The position numbers were made by a program, and so were the translations under genes. Positions 27,049 through 36,269 of a DNA stretch of 64,000 bases are shown piece by piece (the stretch's first letter is position 1; each line of letters starts with the position of its first letter). The notes beneath the pieces were generated by a model that ran no database searches, was not told the DNA's origin, and was given only the letters and a program-made list of their open reading frames with translations. The stretch comes from Nioella sediminis (lineage in GTDB: Bacteria > Pseudomonadota > Alphaproteobacteria > Rhodobacterales > Rhodobacteraceae), in assembly GCF_001879695.1 (NCBI RefSeq), contig NZ_MNBL01000016.1, positions 21,260 through 85,259 of the forward strand, given 5' to 3'.

Positions 27049-27079
27049 GAAAAAACCCCGCCGCAAAATGCAACGGGGT
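27049..27079 (-). terminator. Rho-independent terminator of carD
   Basis: Read on the minus strand, stem ACCCCG (27074-27079) pairs with CGGGGT (27055-27060) and is followed by a run of T (the AAAAAA at 27050-27055). It lies 26 bases past the carD stop. Confidence 0.85.
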
Positions 27080-27104
27080 CAATCTCTTCAACCGAAGGGA
27101 CGGA

Positions 27105-27617
27105 TCAGGCGGCGCGGGCGGTCAGCACCTCATCGACGCGCTTCTGCGCCCCGGCCTCATCCATGCCGTTCACGGCAGCCAATTCGCGGGTAAGACGCTC
27201 CAGCGCCGCCTCATAAAGCTGACGCTCGGAATAGGACTGTTCGCGCTGATCATCGGCACGGTGCAGGTCGCGGACCACCTCGGCGATCGAAATCAGGTCG
27301 CCCGAATTGATCTTCTGTTCATATTCCTGCGCCCGGCGCGACCACATGGCGCGCTTCACCCGGGCCTTGCCCTTGAGCGTATCCATGGCCTTCTTCACCA
27401 CATCGGGGCTGGACAGCGAGCGCATCCCGACCTCGGTGGCTTTTGCCGTTGGCACCCGCAGGGTCATCTTGTCCTTCTCGAAGGAAATCACGAAAAGCTC
27501 GAGCGACAGCCCGGCGATTTCCTGTTCCTCGATGGACACGATCTGCCCGACCCCATGCGCGGGGTAGACGACATAGTCGTTCGGGCGAAAGTCCTGCGAT
27601 TTGCGCGATTTGCTCAT
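27105..27617 (-). CDS. CarD/CdnL family RNA polymerase-binding regulator
   Basis: 170 residues. The N-terminal CarD/RID domain (about 10-70) begins DFRPNDYVVYPAHGVGQI, and the C-terminal helical DNA-binding domain follows (VKKAMDTLKGKARVKRAMWSRRAQEYEQKI onward). CarD proteins bind the RNA polymerase beta subunit and stabilise open complexes at many promoters. It has its own strong-looking promoter about 150 bases upstream and its own terminator, so it is a single-gene unit, next to the fdxA operon on the same strand. Confidence 0.93.
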   Translation of the reverse strand: MSKSRKSQDFRPNDYVVYPAHGVGQIVSIEEQEIAGLSLELFVISFEKDKMTLRVPTAKATEVGMRSLSSPDVVKKAMDTLKGKARVKRAMWSRRAQEYEQKINSGDLISIAEVVRDLHRADDQREQSYSERQLYEAALERLTRELAAVNGMDEAGAQKRVDEVLTARAA

Positions 27618-27764
27618 ATGGTTTTCCTTTTACAACCCGGTCACGGGCGACAAAAACACCGCGAGGAAAGCGGGACTTTCCACTACGGGCTGTCATTCTT
27701 TGATTTCATGCGCGGTGTGGCACGACCGCGTCTTGTGCGTTCACGAGACATCCTTTGTAACAGG

Positions 27765-27792
27765 AATATAGCACAAAATTCGACCATTTCAA
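27765..27792 (-). promoter_or_regulatory. Sigma70-type promoter for carD
   Basis: On the minus strand TTGAAA (27792-27787) is followed after 16 bases by TATATT (27770-27765), in an AT-rich patch within GC-rich DNA. It points at carD with an implied 5' leader of about 140 bases. Confidence 0.65.
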
Positions 27793-27898
27793 AGATTCGC
27801 AATGCAACTATCGCCAAAAGCCCTGTTTTCACAGGGTTTTGCCGCAGTGCAACATCACATTTGGCACCAGCAACGCCGCCGGCGCCGGGGCGAATCGG

Positions 27899-28234
27899 TC
27901 AGCCGCCCTCGCCCGGGGCTTCCGACAGAAGCGGCAGCTTGCCGTCCTTGCCGTCAAATTCCTCTGCCGTCGGCAGCGGATCCTTCTTGGAAACAATAAC
28001 CGGCCACATCTCGGAATATTTCCGGTTCAGCTCCACCCATTTTTCCATGTCCGGCTCGGTATCGGGCCGAATCGCATCCGCCGGACATTCCGGTTCGCAG
28101 ACGCCGCAATCGATGCATTCATCGGGATGAATGACGAGGAAGTTCTCCCCCTCGTAGAAGCAATCCACCGGGCATACCTCGACGCAGTCGGTGTATTTGC
28201 AGTTGATGCAGTTTTCGATCACGGCGTAGGTCAT
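27899..28234 (-). CDS. fdxA: Seven-iron ferredoxin FdxA
   Basis: 111 residues, cytoplasmic electron carrier. Cys9, Cys17 and Cys50 match the [3Fe-4S] ligands, and Cys21, Cys40, Cys43 and Cys46 the [4Fe-4S] ligands, of the Azotobacter FdI type, with extra Cys12 and Cys25 typical of this subfamily ([31 protein letters not shown]). The tail of about 50 residues is also standard ([10 protein letters not shown]). The ATG at 28234 precedes the first motif. It lies 49 bases downstream of the S4 gene on the same strand and is probably in the helicase - S4 - fdxA operon. Confidence 0.95.
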   Translation of the reverse strand: MTYAVIENCINCKYTDCVEVCPVDCFYEGENFLVIHPDECIDCGVCEPECPADAIRPDTEPDMEKWVELNRKYSEMWPVIVSKKDPLPTAEEFDGKDGKLPLLSEAPGEGG

Positions 28235-28283
28235 GGCACTTCCGTTCAGCAACTCTGGGGCCGGTTTAATCCGGGCCGGGGCA

Positions 28284-28661
28284 TCATTCAAGCGGGCTGC
28301 GGCGTAAAGAACCAAGCGCCCGGCGATCCTTGCCCGAGGGCCGCCCCTTTCCCTCGTATGACGGGTTTTGCGGGACGGTTTCCTTGACCGGTGTCAAATC
28401 GTCATAGAGTTGTTGCGCTTCCGGGGCCGGTCCACGGCGTTCGCCAATGGCCACGACCCGCACAACCCGCACCTCGCGCCCCTGCGCGAAGGTCAGCACA
28501 TCGCCGGGGCCGACCGTCACCGCAGGCTTGTGGACCTTCTGGGAATTCACCCGCACATGCCCACCTGACACGACGCGTGCGGCCAGGGTGCGAGTCTTGA
28601 AGAACCGCGCGTGCCACAGCCATTTGTCGAGCCGCAGCCGAGGGGTCGCCCCCTCGGTCAG
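28284..28661 (-). CDS. S4-domain RNA-binding protein (Hsp15-like), probable CTG start
   Basis: About 125 residues if read from CTG at 28661. The S4 RNA-binding fold needs the segment [19 protein letters not shown] near the N-terminus, followed by [19 protein letters not shown]. That first segment lies upstream of the first standard start (GTG at 28571), and no ATG, GTG or TTG occurs in frame between it and an in-frame TAA inside the helicase gene. A CTG at 28661 overlaps the helicase stop as CTGA and has AAGGG six bases upstream, which looks like a coupled non-standard start. Hsp15-type proteins bind ribosomal RNA or stalled 50S. It is second in the operon. A sequencing error or a truncated protein from the GTG are the alternatives. 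Confidence 0.7.
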   Translation of the reverse strand: MTEGATPRLRLDKWLWHARFFKTRTLAARVVSGGHVRVNSQKVHKPAVTVGPGDVLTFAQGREVRVVRVVAIGERRGPAPEAQQLYDDLTPVKETVPQNPSYEGKGRPSGKDRRALGSLRRSPLE

Positions 28662-31486
28662 GAGTTGCCCTTGAGCCCCGCCAGCGCCTGCGCGAACGGG
28701 TTATCGGGGTCGATCTTCTTCTCGCGACGCTCGGGCTTGGCCGAATAGGACTTGGGCTTGTCATTGCGGGGCCCCTTGGGTCCGCCTTTGCCCTGCGGCT
28801 TGCCTTTGCCACGCGGCTTGCCGCCCTGTTTGCCACCCTCGCGGCGCGGGCCTTGCGGGCCGGTCCGGCGGCGGGGTGCCCAGGTGAAGGTGTAGAAGGT
28901 CTCCATCTCGGGCTCAGCCGCCTCGGCGCTGCCCTCATCCGGTAGTTCAACGGGCGCGTCCGCCGGGGTTTCGACGGGGGCCTCGACCGGCGCTTCGACA
29001 GGCGTCTCTGCAGGGGTCTCGGCAGGTGCCTCGGGCGCTTCCGCAGGCGCATCGCCCGGCACTTCGGCGGGGGCCTCAGGCTCACCACCCGCAGCGGCAG
29101 GGGCCGCTTTCACCTTGGCGCGTTCACCCTTCTCGGCGGCATAGCCAAGCCCGCCCATCAGATCGGCGAACTGATCGAGCGTCATGCCGGTGATTGACAG
29201 CATGTCGGCGGTTGCCTCGAACCCGCCCCGGCTGTCCTGCTGGCGCAGCATGTCGGCCAGGCGTTCCAGCATGTCGATGCGGATCGCGCGGGCGCCGGCA
29301 AGGCGATAGCCCGAATTGGTGTAATATTCGCGCGGCGCGCCCTCGACGGCAGGGATCGTCACCAGACCCGGTGGCGGGCTTTCGTGGAACTCGTCATGGT
29401 CATTGGCCAGACCCCACAGCACCAGACGCAGCCGTGTGGGCGCGGGTTTCAGCAGCAGCTGCTGGAAAATCGTGAACTGACCGAAGCGGACACCATGCTT
29501 GCGCAGCAACCCGCGCGCGTCCTGATCGAGCGCCTTCACGTCCTCGGCCACCTCGGCGCGCGGCAGCACGCCCAGCGCTTCGACCAGACGGAAGGCAAAG
29601 CCGCGGGCCAGCCCAGTGATCGCCTCGTCGCGCGACATCGCCAGCAACGGCTCGAACAGGGTCGCCACCTTGCGGTCGATGAAATGCTGCAACCGGCGCT
29701 GCACCTTCTGCATCACCTCGGGGCCGGCTTCGTCATCCACGAAGGCTTCGGCCACGGGCTTCAGAGGCTCCGCCCCCTTCACCAGCTTGCCAATCGCCTG
29801 GTCGCCCCACATCAGGCCACCCTGTTCGGTAAAGTCGAACTCCGTATCGGGGGCGTTGTAGAACCGGTCGGCGCGCAAGTGGAATTCGGGCCGCAAAGCC
29901 GCAACCGCCGCCTGGCGCAGCGTCTTTGCCTCATCCGGGGTTGCGCTGGCATCCTGCCGGAAGCGGAACCCTTCCAGACGGCCGACGAATTCGCCTTCAA
30001 CCGTCACTTCACCCTTGTCGTTCACGTCGGCCACAAGGCCCTCCTTCTGCTTCAACCGGCGCATCAATACTCTTGTGCGCCGGTCAACAAATCTTTGGGT
30101 CAGACGTTCATGCAGAGCATCTGACAGGCGGTCTTCTACGGCACGCGTGGCTCCGCGCCAATGGCTTTCGTCATCAACCCAGCCGGAACGTTGCGCCACA
30201 TAGGTCCATGTGCGGATATAGGCCAATCGTTTCGAGAGCGTGTCAATGTCGCCATCTGTCCGGTCCAGACGCTTCACCTGACGGGCCATCCAGTCATCCG
30301 GTACCCGGCCCACCCCGTGCAGGAATTCGTAAATCCGCGCCAGCAGGGTCGCGTGTTCGGCGTGGCTGATGCCCCGGAAGTCGGGGATACAGCAGATATC
30401 CCACAACAGGCGCACATCCTTCGCGCCGCTGATCCGGTCGGCCATTTCCGGCATCGCCGCGATGGTCTTGAGCGCGCGGATATCGTCGGCCTCGCGCGCA
30501 CGGGTCAGCCATTCATCCTCCGCCGGGGCCTCCAGCGAGGCAATCAGCCGGTCCACGGTGCCGAACGCCATCCGCGCATTGCGCCAGAACAGCTTGCCCA
30601 CGGGCCGGAAGGAATGGTTGGTGATCGCCTCGACCACCTCATCCTCCAACGGACTGGCCTCGCCCGTCACCCCGAACGTCCCCGGCTGCGTATGCCGCCC
30701 GGCACGGCCCGCGATCTGGGCCAGTTCATTGGGCGCCAGCATCCGCATCTTGCGCCCGTCGAACTTGCGCAGGCCCGAAAAGGCCACATGCCGAATATCG
30801 AGATTGAGCCCCATCCCGATGGCATCCGTCGCCACCAGGTAATCCACGTCGCCGTTCTGGTAGAGCTCCACCTGCGCGTTCCGCGTGCGTGGGCTAAGCG
30901 CCCCCATCACCACGGCGGCCCCGCCCCGCTGTCGGCGCAGCAATTCAGCAATCGCATAGACATTCTCGACCGAGAACCCCACGATCGCCGCCCGCGTCAC
31001 CATCCGGCTGATCTTCTTCGATCCGGTATAAGTCAGCTCCGAAAACCGCTCCCGCCGCATGAACTGCGCACCCGGAACCAGCGCCGCAATCGCGCTGCGC
31101 ATGGTGTCAGAGCCGAGGAACAGCGTCTCATGCAGCCCCCGCGCGTGCAGCAGCCGGTCGGTAAAGACATGCCCCCGCTCGGGGTCCGCACACAGCTGGA
31201 TTTCATCAACCGCCAGGAAATCGCAGCCCATGCCCGTGGGCATCGCCTCGACCGTGCAGACCCAGTATTGGGCGCTATCCGGCACGATCCGTTCCTCGCC
31301 GGTGATCAGCGCCACCACGCGCGGCCCGCGCAGCGCGACGATCCGGTCATAGACCTCGCGCGCCAACAACCTCAAAGGCAGACCAATAACCCCCGTGCGA
31401 TGCGCCAGCATCCGCTCGATGGCGTAATGAGTCTTGCCGGTATTGGTCGGCCCGAGAACGGCCGTGATGCGCCCCTGGCGTTGCAT
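28658..31486 (-). CDS. SUV3-like superfamily 2 RNA helicase with long disordered tail
   Basis: 942 residues. The helicase core has Walker A GPTNTGKT (12-19), motif II DEIQ (94-97) and motif VI QIAGRAGR (257-264), as in mitochondrial SUV3 and its alphaproteobacterial relatives. A helical C-terminal region runs to about 790. The last 140 residues are low complexity: first an acidic Pro/Ala/Glu repeat (APAETPAETPVEAPVEAPVE type, about 800-865), then a Lys/Gly/Arg-rich basic segment (about 885-930, GGKPRGKGKPQGKGG). It probably works in RNA turnover or ribosome-related steps; this is inferred from the family. It is the first gene of the helicase - S4 - fdxA operon. Confidence 0.88.
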   Translation of the reverse strand: MQRQGRITAVLGPTNTGKTHYAIERMLAHRTGVIGLPLRLLAREVYDRIVALRGPRVVALITGEERIVPDSAQYWVCTVEAMPTGMGCDFLAVDEIQLCADPERGHVFTDRLLHARGLHETLFLGSDTMRSAIAALVPGAQFMRRERFSELTYTGSKKISRMVTRAAIVGFSVENVYAIAELLRRQRGGAAVVMGALSPRTRNAQVELYQNGDVDYLVATDAIGMGLNLDIRHVAFSGLRKFDGRKMRMLAPNELAQIAGRAGRHTQPGTFGVTGEASPLEDEVVEAITNHSFRPVGKLFWRNARMAFGTVDRLIASLEAPAEDEWLTRAREADDIRALKTIAAMPEMADRISGAKDVRLLWDICCIPDFRGISHAEHATLLARIYEFLHGVGRVPDDWMARQVKRLDRTDGDIDTLSKRLAYIRTWTYVAQRSGWVDDESHWRGATRAVEDRLSDALHERLTQRFVDRRTRVLMRRLKQKEGLVADVNDKGEVTVEGEFVGRLEGFRFRQDASATPDEAKTLRQAAVAALRPEFHLRADRFYNAPDTEFDFTEQGGLMWGDQAIGKLVKGAEPLKPVAEAFVDDEAGPEVMQKVQRRLQHFIDRKVATLFEPLLAMSRDEAITGLARGFAFRLVEALGVLPRAEVAEDVKALDQDARGLLRKHGVRFGQFTIFQQLLLKPAPTRLRLVLWGLANDHDEFHESPPPGLVTIPAVEGAPREYYTNSGYRLAGARAIRIDMLERLADMLRQQDSRGGFEATADMLSITGMTLDQFADLMGGLGYAAEKGERAKVKAAPAAAGGEPEAPAEVPGDAPAEAPEAPAETPAETPVEAPVEAPVETPADAPVELPDEGSAEAAEPEMETFYTFTWAPRRRTGPQGPRREGGKQGGKPRGKGKPQGKGGPKGPRNDKPKSYSAKPERREKKIDPDNPFAQALAGLKGNS

Positions 31487-31524
31487 GGTTCTGCTCTGTC
31501 GCCCTTCACTCGGGATCGCGGTAC

Positions 31525-32106
31525 TTAAAGGGCGGTGCCCTCGGTCGCCCGTTCCAGCCGGGCTATGGCACCATGTAGGTCGGCGCGGTGCGGATGTATA
31601 GCGAAGGCGGCACGATAAGCGGCAAGTGCGGCCTCCTGATCACCAACTTCTTCCAGAATCGCCCCGATTCCGGCCAGAGCCCCGTAGTGGCGCGGCTCCA
31701 GCACCAGAACATGGCGCAGATCGTCCAGCGCCGGCCCGATCAGCCCGGCAAGGAAATAGGCAATCGCGCGGCTGTTATAGCCCTCTGCGAACTCCGGCGC
31801 GTGGTCGGTCAGGGCGGTCAGATGGTCAATCGCCGCCTCGAAATCCTGTTCCTCAATCGCGTCCTGCCCGCGCCGCAGTAGCAGATCGGCAGAAGCCGAG
31901 CCTGACAGGCTCAACTGGATCTCGATATCGCGTTCCACCGTTTCCCAGTTTGTAGTGCCGGGGTCGGCCAGTTGCCGGAACAGCTCGTCCAGTTGATCGG
32001 CAACGCCCTGCCCCGGCAGCAGCCACAGACACAAGGCAATGGCTGCCGTCACGACACTGTTGTATGTTGAACGCATATTCCGCATGGTCATTCCCGAACT
32101 TAGCAT
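31525..32106 (-). CDS. Exported TPR-repeat protein
   Basis: 193 residues. An N-terminal signal peptide (STYNSVVTAAIALCLWLLPGQGVA) is followed by tetratricopeptide repeats: EQDFEAAIDHLTALTDHAPEF, AYFLAGLIGPALDDLRHVLV and DQEAALAAYRAAFAIHPH show the TPR spacing of small and aromatic residues. It probably scaffolds a periplasmic interaction; the partner is unknown. Start choice is open between ATGs at 32106, 32091 and 32085; none has a clear ribosome-binding site. It is followed by the helicase gene on the same strand, 38 bases away, and diverges from the SCP2 gene. Confidence 0.82.
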   Translation of the reverse strand: MLSSGMTMRNMRSTYNSVVTAAIALCLWLLPGQGVADQLDELFRQLADPGTTNWETVERDIEIQLSLSGSASADLLLRRGQDAIEEQDFEAAIDHLTALTDHAPEFAEGYNSRAIAYFLAGLIGPALDDLRHVLVLEPRHYGALAGIGAILEEVGDQEAALAAYRAAFAIHPHRADLHGAIARLERATEGTAL

Positions 32107-32161
32107 CTGGGGCCGGTCATTCCAGTGATTTCCGGCCTGAAACTGACGAAGGACGCATCAC

Positions 32162-32455
32162 ATGAGCGAGATCATCACAGCAGCCGTGGCCGCACTTTCC
32201 GAAAAACTGTCGGGCGGCTTTGACGGCACCGCGAAATTCTCCATCGACGGCGAAGGCGCGATCATGGTCGACGGCAGCGGCGTGCGTGCCGCCGATGACA
32301 GCGACGAGGCCGACGTGACCCTGTCTGCCGACGCCGACACCTTTCAGGAGATTCTGTCGGGCGAGTTGAACCCGACCTCCGCCTTCATGGGTGGGCGCCT
32401 GCGCCTTGACGGCGACATGGGCACCGCCATGCGTCTGGGTGGCCTTCTGGGATAA
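32162..32455 (+). CDS. SCP2 sterol-transfer domain protein
   Basis: 97 residues, a stand-alone SCP2 domain. The typical core is seen in FDGTAKFSIDGEGAIMVDGSG, ADVTLSADADTFQEILSGELNP and AFMGGRLRLDGDMGTAMRLG. Such bacterial proteins bind hydrophobic ligands; no ligand is known here. It is probably co-transcribed with the hydrolase gene that begins 6 bases later, which hints at a lipid-related role for the pair. Confidence 0.9.
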   Translation: MSEIITAAVAALSEKLSGGFDGTAKFSIDGEGAIMVDGSGVRAADDSDEADVTLSADADTFQEILSGELNPTSAFMGGRLRLDGDMGTAMRLGGLLG

Positions 32456-32461
32456 GCAACG

Positions 32462-33406
32462 ATGGAACCGGCCCCGTTTCTTCAGGATATCGCCGAAGGT
32501 CCCGAAGGGGCCAATGCCTACTGGCTTCGCGCCAGGGACGGCACGCGCCTGCGCGTGGGCGTCTGGCCGGCGGGACCCAAGGGCACCATCCTGATGTTTC
32601 CGGGCCGGACCGAATATATCGAGAAATACGGCCGCCTCGCGCGGGAATTCGCGGGGCTCGGCTATGGCATGCTGGCGATGGATTGGCGCGGTCAGGGCCT
32701 GTCCGACCGGCCAGCGCATCGCCGCGACATGGGCCATGTGGTCAGCTTCGATGAATACCGCGAAGACGTGGACGCCCTGCGCGCCGTGCTCGACCAACTC
32801 GACCTGCCGAAACCCTGGTTCCTTCTGGGCCATTCCATGGGCGGCGCGATCGGTCTGCGGGCGATCTATGACGGGCTGCCGGTGTCGGGCGTGATCTTTT
32901 CCTCACCGATGTGGGGCATCCGCATGTCGGGCTTCCTCAAGGCGATTTCCGGCGTGGTCATGGGACTGTCCAAACCGTTCGGGCTGGACAAGAACTTTGC
33001 CCCCACCACCGGCCCCGCCACCGCGATGGAATACAACGACAACCCGCTGACCAATGACCGGGACATGTTCAACTACATGGAAGGTCAGGTCGCCAAACAC
33101 CCGGAACTGGCGCTCGGCGGCCCCTCGATCCGGTGGGTCAATGCAGCGCTGGAAGAAACCGCCGCGCTGATGGAGATGGACCCGCCCGATATGCCGATGT
33201 TGGTGTTTCTGGGCAGCGATGAACGCATCGTCGAACCGCCTGCCATCCACACCCGCGCCGCAAGCTGGCCGGACAGCCGGTTGCAGCAGATCGACGGCGG
33301 GCGGCACGAGATCCTGATGGAGGGCGACGCGATGCGCGGCCCGGTGGTGAAGATGATCGCCGACTGGTGCGCCGAGGTGCTGACCGTCAAACGCAAGACC
33401 GGCTAA
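32462..33406 (+). CDS. Alpha/beta hydrolase, monoacylglycerol lipase / lysophospholipase type
   Basis: 314 residues. It has the nucleophile elbow GHSMGG with Ser125, the oxyanion-region FPGRTEYIEKYGRLAREFAGLGYG near 46-69, AMDWRGQGLSDRP near 72-84, and a late Asp/His (FLGSDERIVEPP and DGGRHEILME) completing the triad. This is the Serine aminopeptidase S33 / PldB-like group. There is no signal peptide, so it is cytoplasmic or peripheral. It follows the SCP2 gene by 6 bases, so the two are probably one transcript. Confidence 0.87.
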   Translation: MEPAPFLQDIAEGPEGANAYWLRARDGTRLRVGVWPAGPKGTILMFPGRTEYIEKYGRLAREFAGLGYGMLAMDWRGQGLSDRPAHRRDMGHVVSFDEYREDVDALRAVLDQLDLPKPWFLLGHSMGGAIGLRAIYDGLPVSGVIFSSPMWGIRMSGFLKAISGVVMGLSKPFGLDKNFAPTTGPATAMEYNDNPLTNDRDMFNYMEGQVAKHPELALGGPSIRWVNAALEETAALMEMDPPDMPMLVFLGSDERIVEPPAIHTRAASWPDSRLQQIDGGRHEILMEGDAMRGPVVKMIADWCAEVLTVKRKTG

Positions 33407-33475
33407 GCCGTCTGCCCGCACAGCTTCTGCCAGCTCAGAAACCAGTGCCTGTACCCGCCATCTGTCTGCACGCCC

Positions 33476-33508
33476 GGTGTACGGGGGGTGTACAGGGGGT
33501 GTACGCAT
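33476..33508. repeat. Three tandem 11-bp units GGTGTAC-NNNN
   Basis: Units at 33476-33486, 33487-33497 and 33498-33508 share GGTGTAC with variable tails (GGGG, AGGG, GCAT). They lie between the convergent ends of the hydrolase gene and lolD, outside any gene. The 11-bp period keeps the GTAC cores on the same face of the helix. Confidence 0.85.
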
Positions 33509-33523
33509 GGCACCCCCCTGTTT

Positions 33524-34216
33524 TCAGCCCTCGGGCTGCGCCACCAGCACCCCGTCCTGAAGGTGCAGAACCCGGTCCATCCGGGCGGCAAGCTCCAGGT
33601 TGTGGGTGGCAATCAGTGCCCCCATCCCGGTTTCCCTGACCAGCGTCAAAAGCGCGTCGAAGACCACGTCTGCAGTGCCGGGGTCGAGGTTTCCTGTTGG
33701 CTCATCTGCAAGCAAAATCAATGGCTTGTTTGCCAGGGCCCGACAGAAGGCCACGCGCTGTTGTTCGCCGCCAGACAGCGCCGCGGGCCGGTGATCGGCG
33801 CGGTTTTCCAGCCCCACGCGCGCCAGCAGCTCCGCCGCCCGCGCCTCTGCCTCAGCTCGCGGGATGCCATTGGCCAGCTGCGGCAGGATGACGTTTTCGG
33901 CGGCGGTGAACTCCGGCAGTAGATGGTGAAATTGATAAATAAATCCAACACCTTGCCGCCGCGCCGTCGTGCGTGCCCGGTCCCTTGCGCGGGTCAGGTC
34001 ATCGCCCCCGATTCGCACTGTTCCGGCATCCGCCGTATCGAGCAGCCCCGCGATATGCAGCAGCGTCGACTTCCCCGCCCCAGAGGGCGCCACCAACGCC
34101 ACCACTTCGCCCGGCTGAATGGCCACGGACGCACCCCGCAGCACCCGGATTTCCCCTGGTTTTCCAAGCTTGTAGCCCTTCTCGATCCCATCGAGGTCCA
34201 GCACCGGATCACTCAT
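33524..34216 (-). CDS. lolD: Lipoprotein-releasing ABC transporter ATP-binding protein LolD
   Basis: 230 residues. The ATPase powers LolC/E release of lipoproteins from the inner membrane. Walker [10 protein letters not shown] (43-51), the signature [11 protein letters not shown] near 146 and Walker [13 protein letters not shown] are all present, together with the LolD/MacB-type [18 protein letters not shown]. Its start overlaps the lolC stop by 8 bases, so the two genes form one operon on the minus strand. Confidence 0.94.
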   Translation of the reverse strand: MSDPVLDLDGIEKGYKLGKPGEIRVLRGASVAIQPGEVVALVAPSGAGKSTLLHIAGLLDTADAGTVRIGGDDLTRARDRARTTARRQGVGFIYQFHHLLPEFTAAENVILPQLANGIPRAEAEARAAELLARVGLENRADHRPAALSGGEQQRVAFCRALANKPLILLADEPTGNLDPGTADVVFDALLTLVRETGMGALIATHNLELAARMDRVLHLQDGVLVAQPEG

Positions 34217-35495
34217 AACGCAGCGCCTCCACCGGGTTCATCCGCGCCGCCCGCCGGGCCGGGAATATGGTGATCACGAACGACAGCCCAAGCGACAGCG
34301 TCACCGCCGACAACACGTCGCTAAGTTCCAGCCGCGCCGGTAGCGTCGAGAGGAACCGCACCGACGGGTCCCAGACCCCGCCCCCCGCCATCCAGTTCAC
34401 GGCGGCGAAAATGGGGTCGATCCAGATCGCGAAGGCGCAGCCAAGGGCGACGCCCGCCAGAGTTCCCGCGACGCCGATGGAGGAGCCGCAGATGAAGAAA
34501 ACCCTTAGAATTGAACCCTCTGACAGCCCCATGGTGCGCAGGATGCCGATGTCGCGGCTCTTGTTTTTCACCAGCATGATCAGGCCGGACACAATGTTCA
34601 TGGTGGCAATCAGGACGAGGATCGAGAGGATGATGAACATCACGTTATCCTCCATCTGCAAGGCCCGCAGAAACGCGCCGGAACTGTCGCGCCAGGTCCA
34701 GATGATCACGTCGGCCTCAGCCGCGCGGGTCAGGGGAATGACCATGTTCAGGACGGTATCGGGGTCCGCCACGCTGACCTCGATCTCATCGGCCACCTCG
34801 TCGCGGTTGAAATAGGTCTGCGCCTCGTCAAACGGCATATAGATGCGAATGCGATCTATGTCGTAACGCCCAACCTGAAAGATATAGGTTACTTCATAGG
34901 CGCTGATCCTTGGGCTGGTGCCAAAGGCCGTACGCGCACCATCAGGGGAAATCAGGCGGATGCGGTCGCCCACGCTGACGCCCAGTTCCCGCGCCACGCC
35001 GACGCCCAAAGCCACGCCATAGGGAAAGTCGCTGAGCGTGCCATAGGCCAGTTCCGGGTTGGCGACCAGGGGCACCTCATCCAGATTTTCCGGCGTAATT
35101 CCAATGACTTCCACACCCGCATTGCGCCCGTTCGCAGTGGCCATGACCTGCCCGCGAATGACCGGGAAGGCGCTGGTGACGCCCTCAACGCCGCGCAGCC
35201 GTTCGGCAATGGCATCGTAGTCGGACAGCACCCGCAGGCTGCGCCCGCCCTCCACCTGCCGGCCCACCGGGATCACGCTGGCATGGGGGTTCGCGCCCAG
35301 GATGGTGCCGACGAATTCATGCCGGAACCCGGCGCGCACCGAGAGCGTGGCAATCAGCGCCATCACCGCCAGCATGATGCCTAGGAAGCTGATCCAGGTC
35401 ATCACGCTGACCCCGCCTTCGGCGCGCTTGGCACGGATATAGCGCCAGGCGATCATGAACTCGAACCGGGCGAAGGGCTTGGGCGGGGTTGGCAT
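34209..35495 (-). CDS. Lipoprotein-releasing ABC transporter permease LolC/LolE
   Basis: 428 residues. It has an N-terminal transmembrane helix after [20 protein letters not shown], a large periplasmic MacB-like domain (about 50-270) and three C-terminal FtsX-type helices ([20 protein letters not shown]; then the region near 330-360 and the end). The single permease gene paired with lolD is usual in alphaproteobacteria, where one LolF-like protein may serve both LolC and LolE roles, so the exact letter is left open. The ATG at 35495 has AGGAG 7 bases upstream; the open frame to 35582 lacks support. Confidence 0.92.
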   Translation of the reverse strand: MPTPPKPFARFEFMIAWRYIRAKRAEGGVSVMTWISFLGIMLAVMALIATLSVRAGFRHEFVGTILGANPHASVIPVGRQVEGGRSLRVLSDYDAIAERLRGVEGVTSAFPVIRGQVMATANGRNAGVEVIGITPENLDEVPLVANPELAYGTLSDFPYGVALGVGVARELGVSVGDRIRLISPDGARTAFGTSPRISAYEVTYIFQVGRYDIDRIRIYMPFDEAQTYFNRDEVADEIEVSVADPDTVLNMVIPLTRAAEADVIIWTWRDSSGAFLRALQMEDNVMFIILSILVLIATMNIVSGLIMLVKNKSRDIGILRTMGLSEGSILRVFFICGSSIGVAGTLAGVALGCAFAIWIDPIFAAVNWMAGGGVWDPSVRFLSTLPARLELSDVLSAVTLSLGLSFVITIFPARRAARMNPVEALRYE

Positions 35496-35591
35496 GGCTG
35501 CTCCTGTCTTGCGCCGCTGGTGGCTCGGGCGCTTGGGGCGCAGGTTAGCGCAAGGCGCGGGCAGCGGAAACCGCCCATTCACATGCCCGTT

Positions 35592-36086
35592 TCACGTTTC
35601 GGCGACAGGCCGCCGCCGCATCAAACGGCCCAAGCCGGACAGGAACAGAGCCAGCAGGCCATAGCCACCCACAAACCCTACCCCGGCGAAGCCCGCGCCA
35701 CTGGCGGTCAGCGGCAGGGCCGGGCGGAAATCCTCCAACGCGCGGCGGCCGATTTCGGTGTCCAACCGGGCGGGCAGCAAGAGGGCGCGTTCCACCGGCC
35801 CCGCCGCGCGCAGCAGCGTCAGGTCAGAGGACAAGGCCTCATACCGTGTGATCGTGCGGGTCATGTCGGCATTGCGGGCGGCGAGGAAGGTTGACCCGGA
35901 CAGCTCCGCCAGCGCCTCCTCCCGTGTCAGCCCTGCGGATTGGGCGGAGCGGTCGAAGTCGGCCACCACGACCGACAGTTCATCCACCGCGCCCGCCAGC
36001 CGTTGCACATAATGCTGCGACGCCTCGGGGAACTGCGCCATCGCGCCCGCGCCTGCCAGTCCGGCGGCCAGTGCCAGTAATCTCAT
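35592..36086 (-). CDS. DUF2937 family membrane protein
   Basis: 164 residues. It has an N-terminal hydrophobic segment (MRLLALAAGLAGAGAMAQ), the family phrase QFPEASQHYVQRLAGAVDELS, then a helical soluble region and a C-terminal membrane helix (GFVGGYGLLALFLSGLGRLM) with a basic end. The function of the family is unknown. The ATG at 36086 was taken because the signal-like segment must be N-terminal. It is monocistronic, upstream of lolC on the same strand, with no shared signal seen. Confidence 0.8.
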   Translation of the reverse strand: MRLLALAAGLAGAGAMAQFPEASQHYVQRLAGAVDELSVVVADFDRSAQSAGLTREEALAELSGSTFLAARNADMTRTITRYEALSSDLTLLRAAGPVERALLLPARLDTEIGRRALEDFRPALPLTASGAGFAGVGFVGGYGLLALFLSGLGRLMRRRPVAET

Positions 36087-36269
36087 GGGTCTGCCTGTTC
36101 TCTGCTTTTTGGCCAGCATAACACAGGGCGGCCCCATCTGTTGAGGCCCCTGCCCGGCCCCGGCGAAACCCTGCCGCCTGCATATTGGGGGATCGACCTC
36201 ATGCCCCGCGTGGCCTCCCTCCGGCACAACTGGGTCATCGAAACACAGCATCCTACAGGAGACACCAAG

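Noticed and set aside
33476..33508. CRISPR-like tandem repeat
   Set aside because: Units are only 11 bp with no spacers and no cas genes near.
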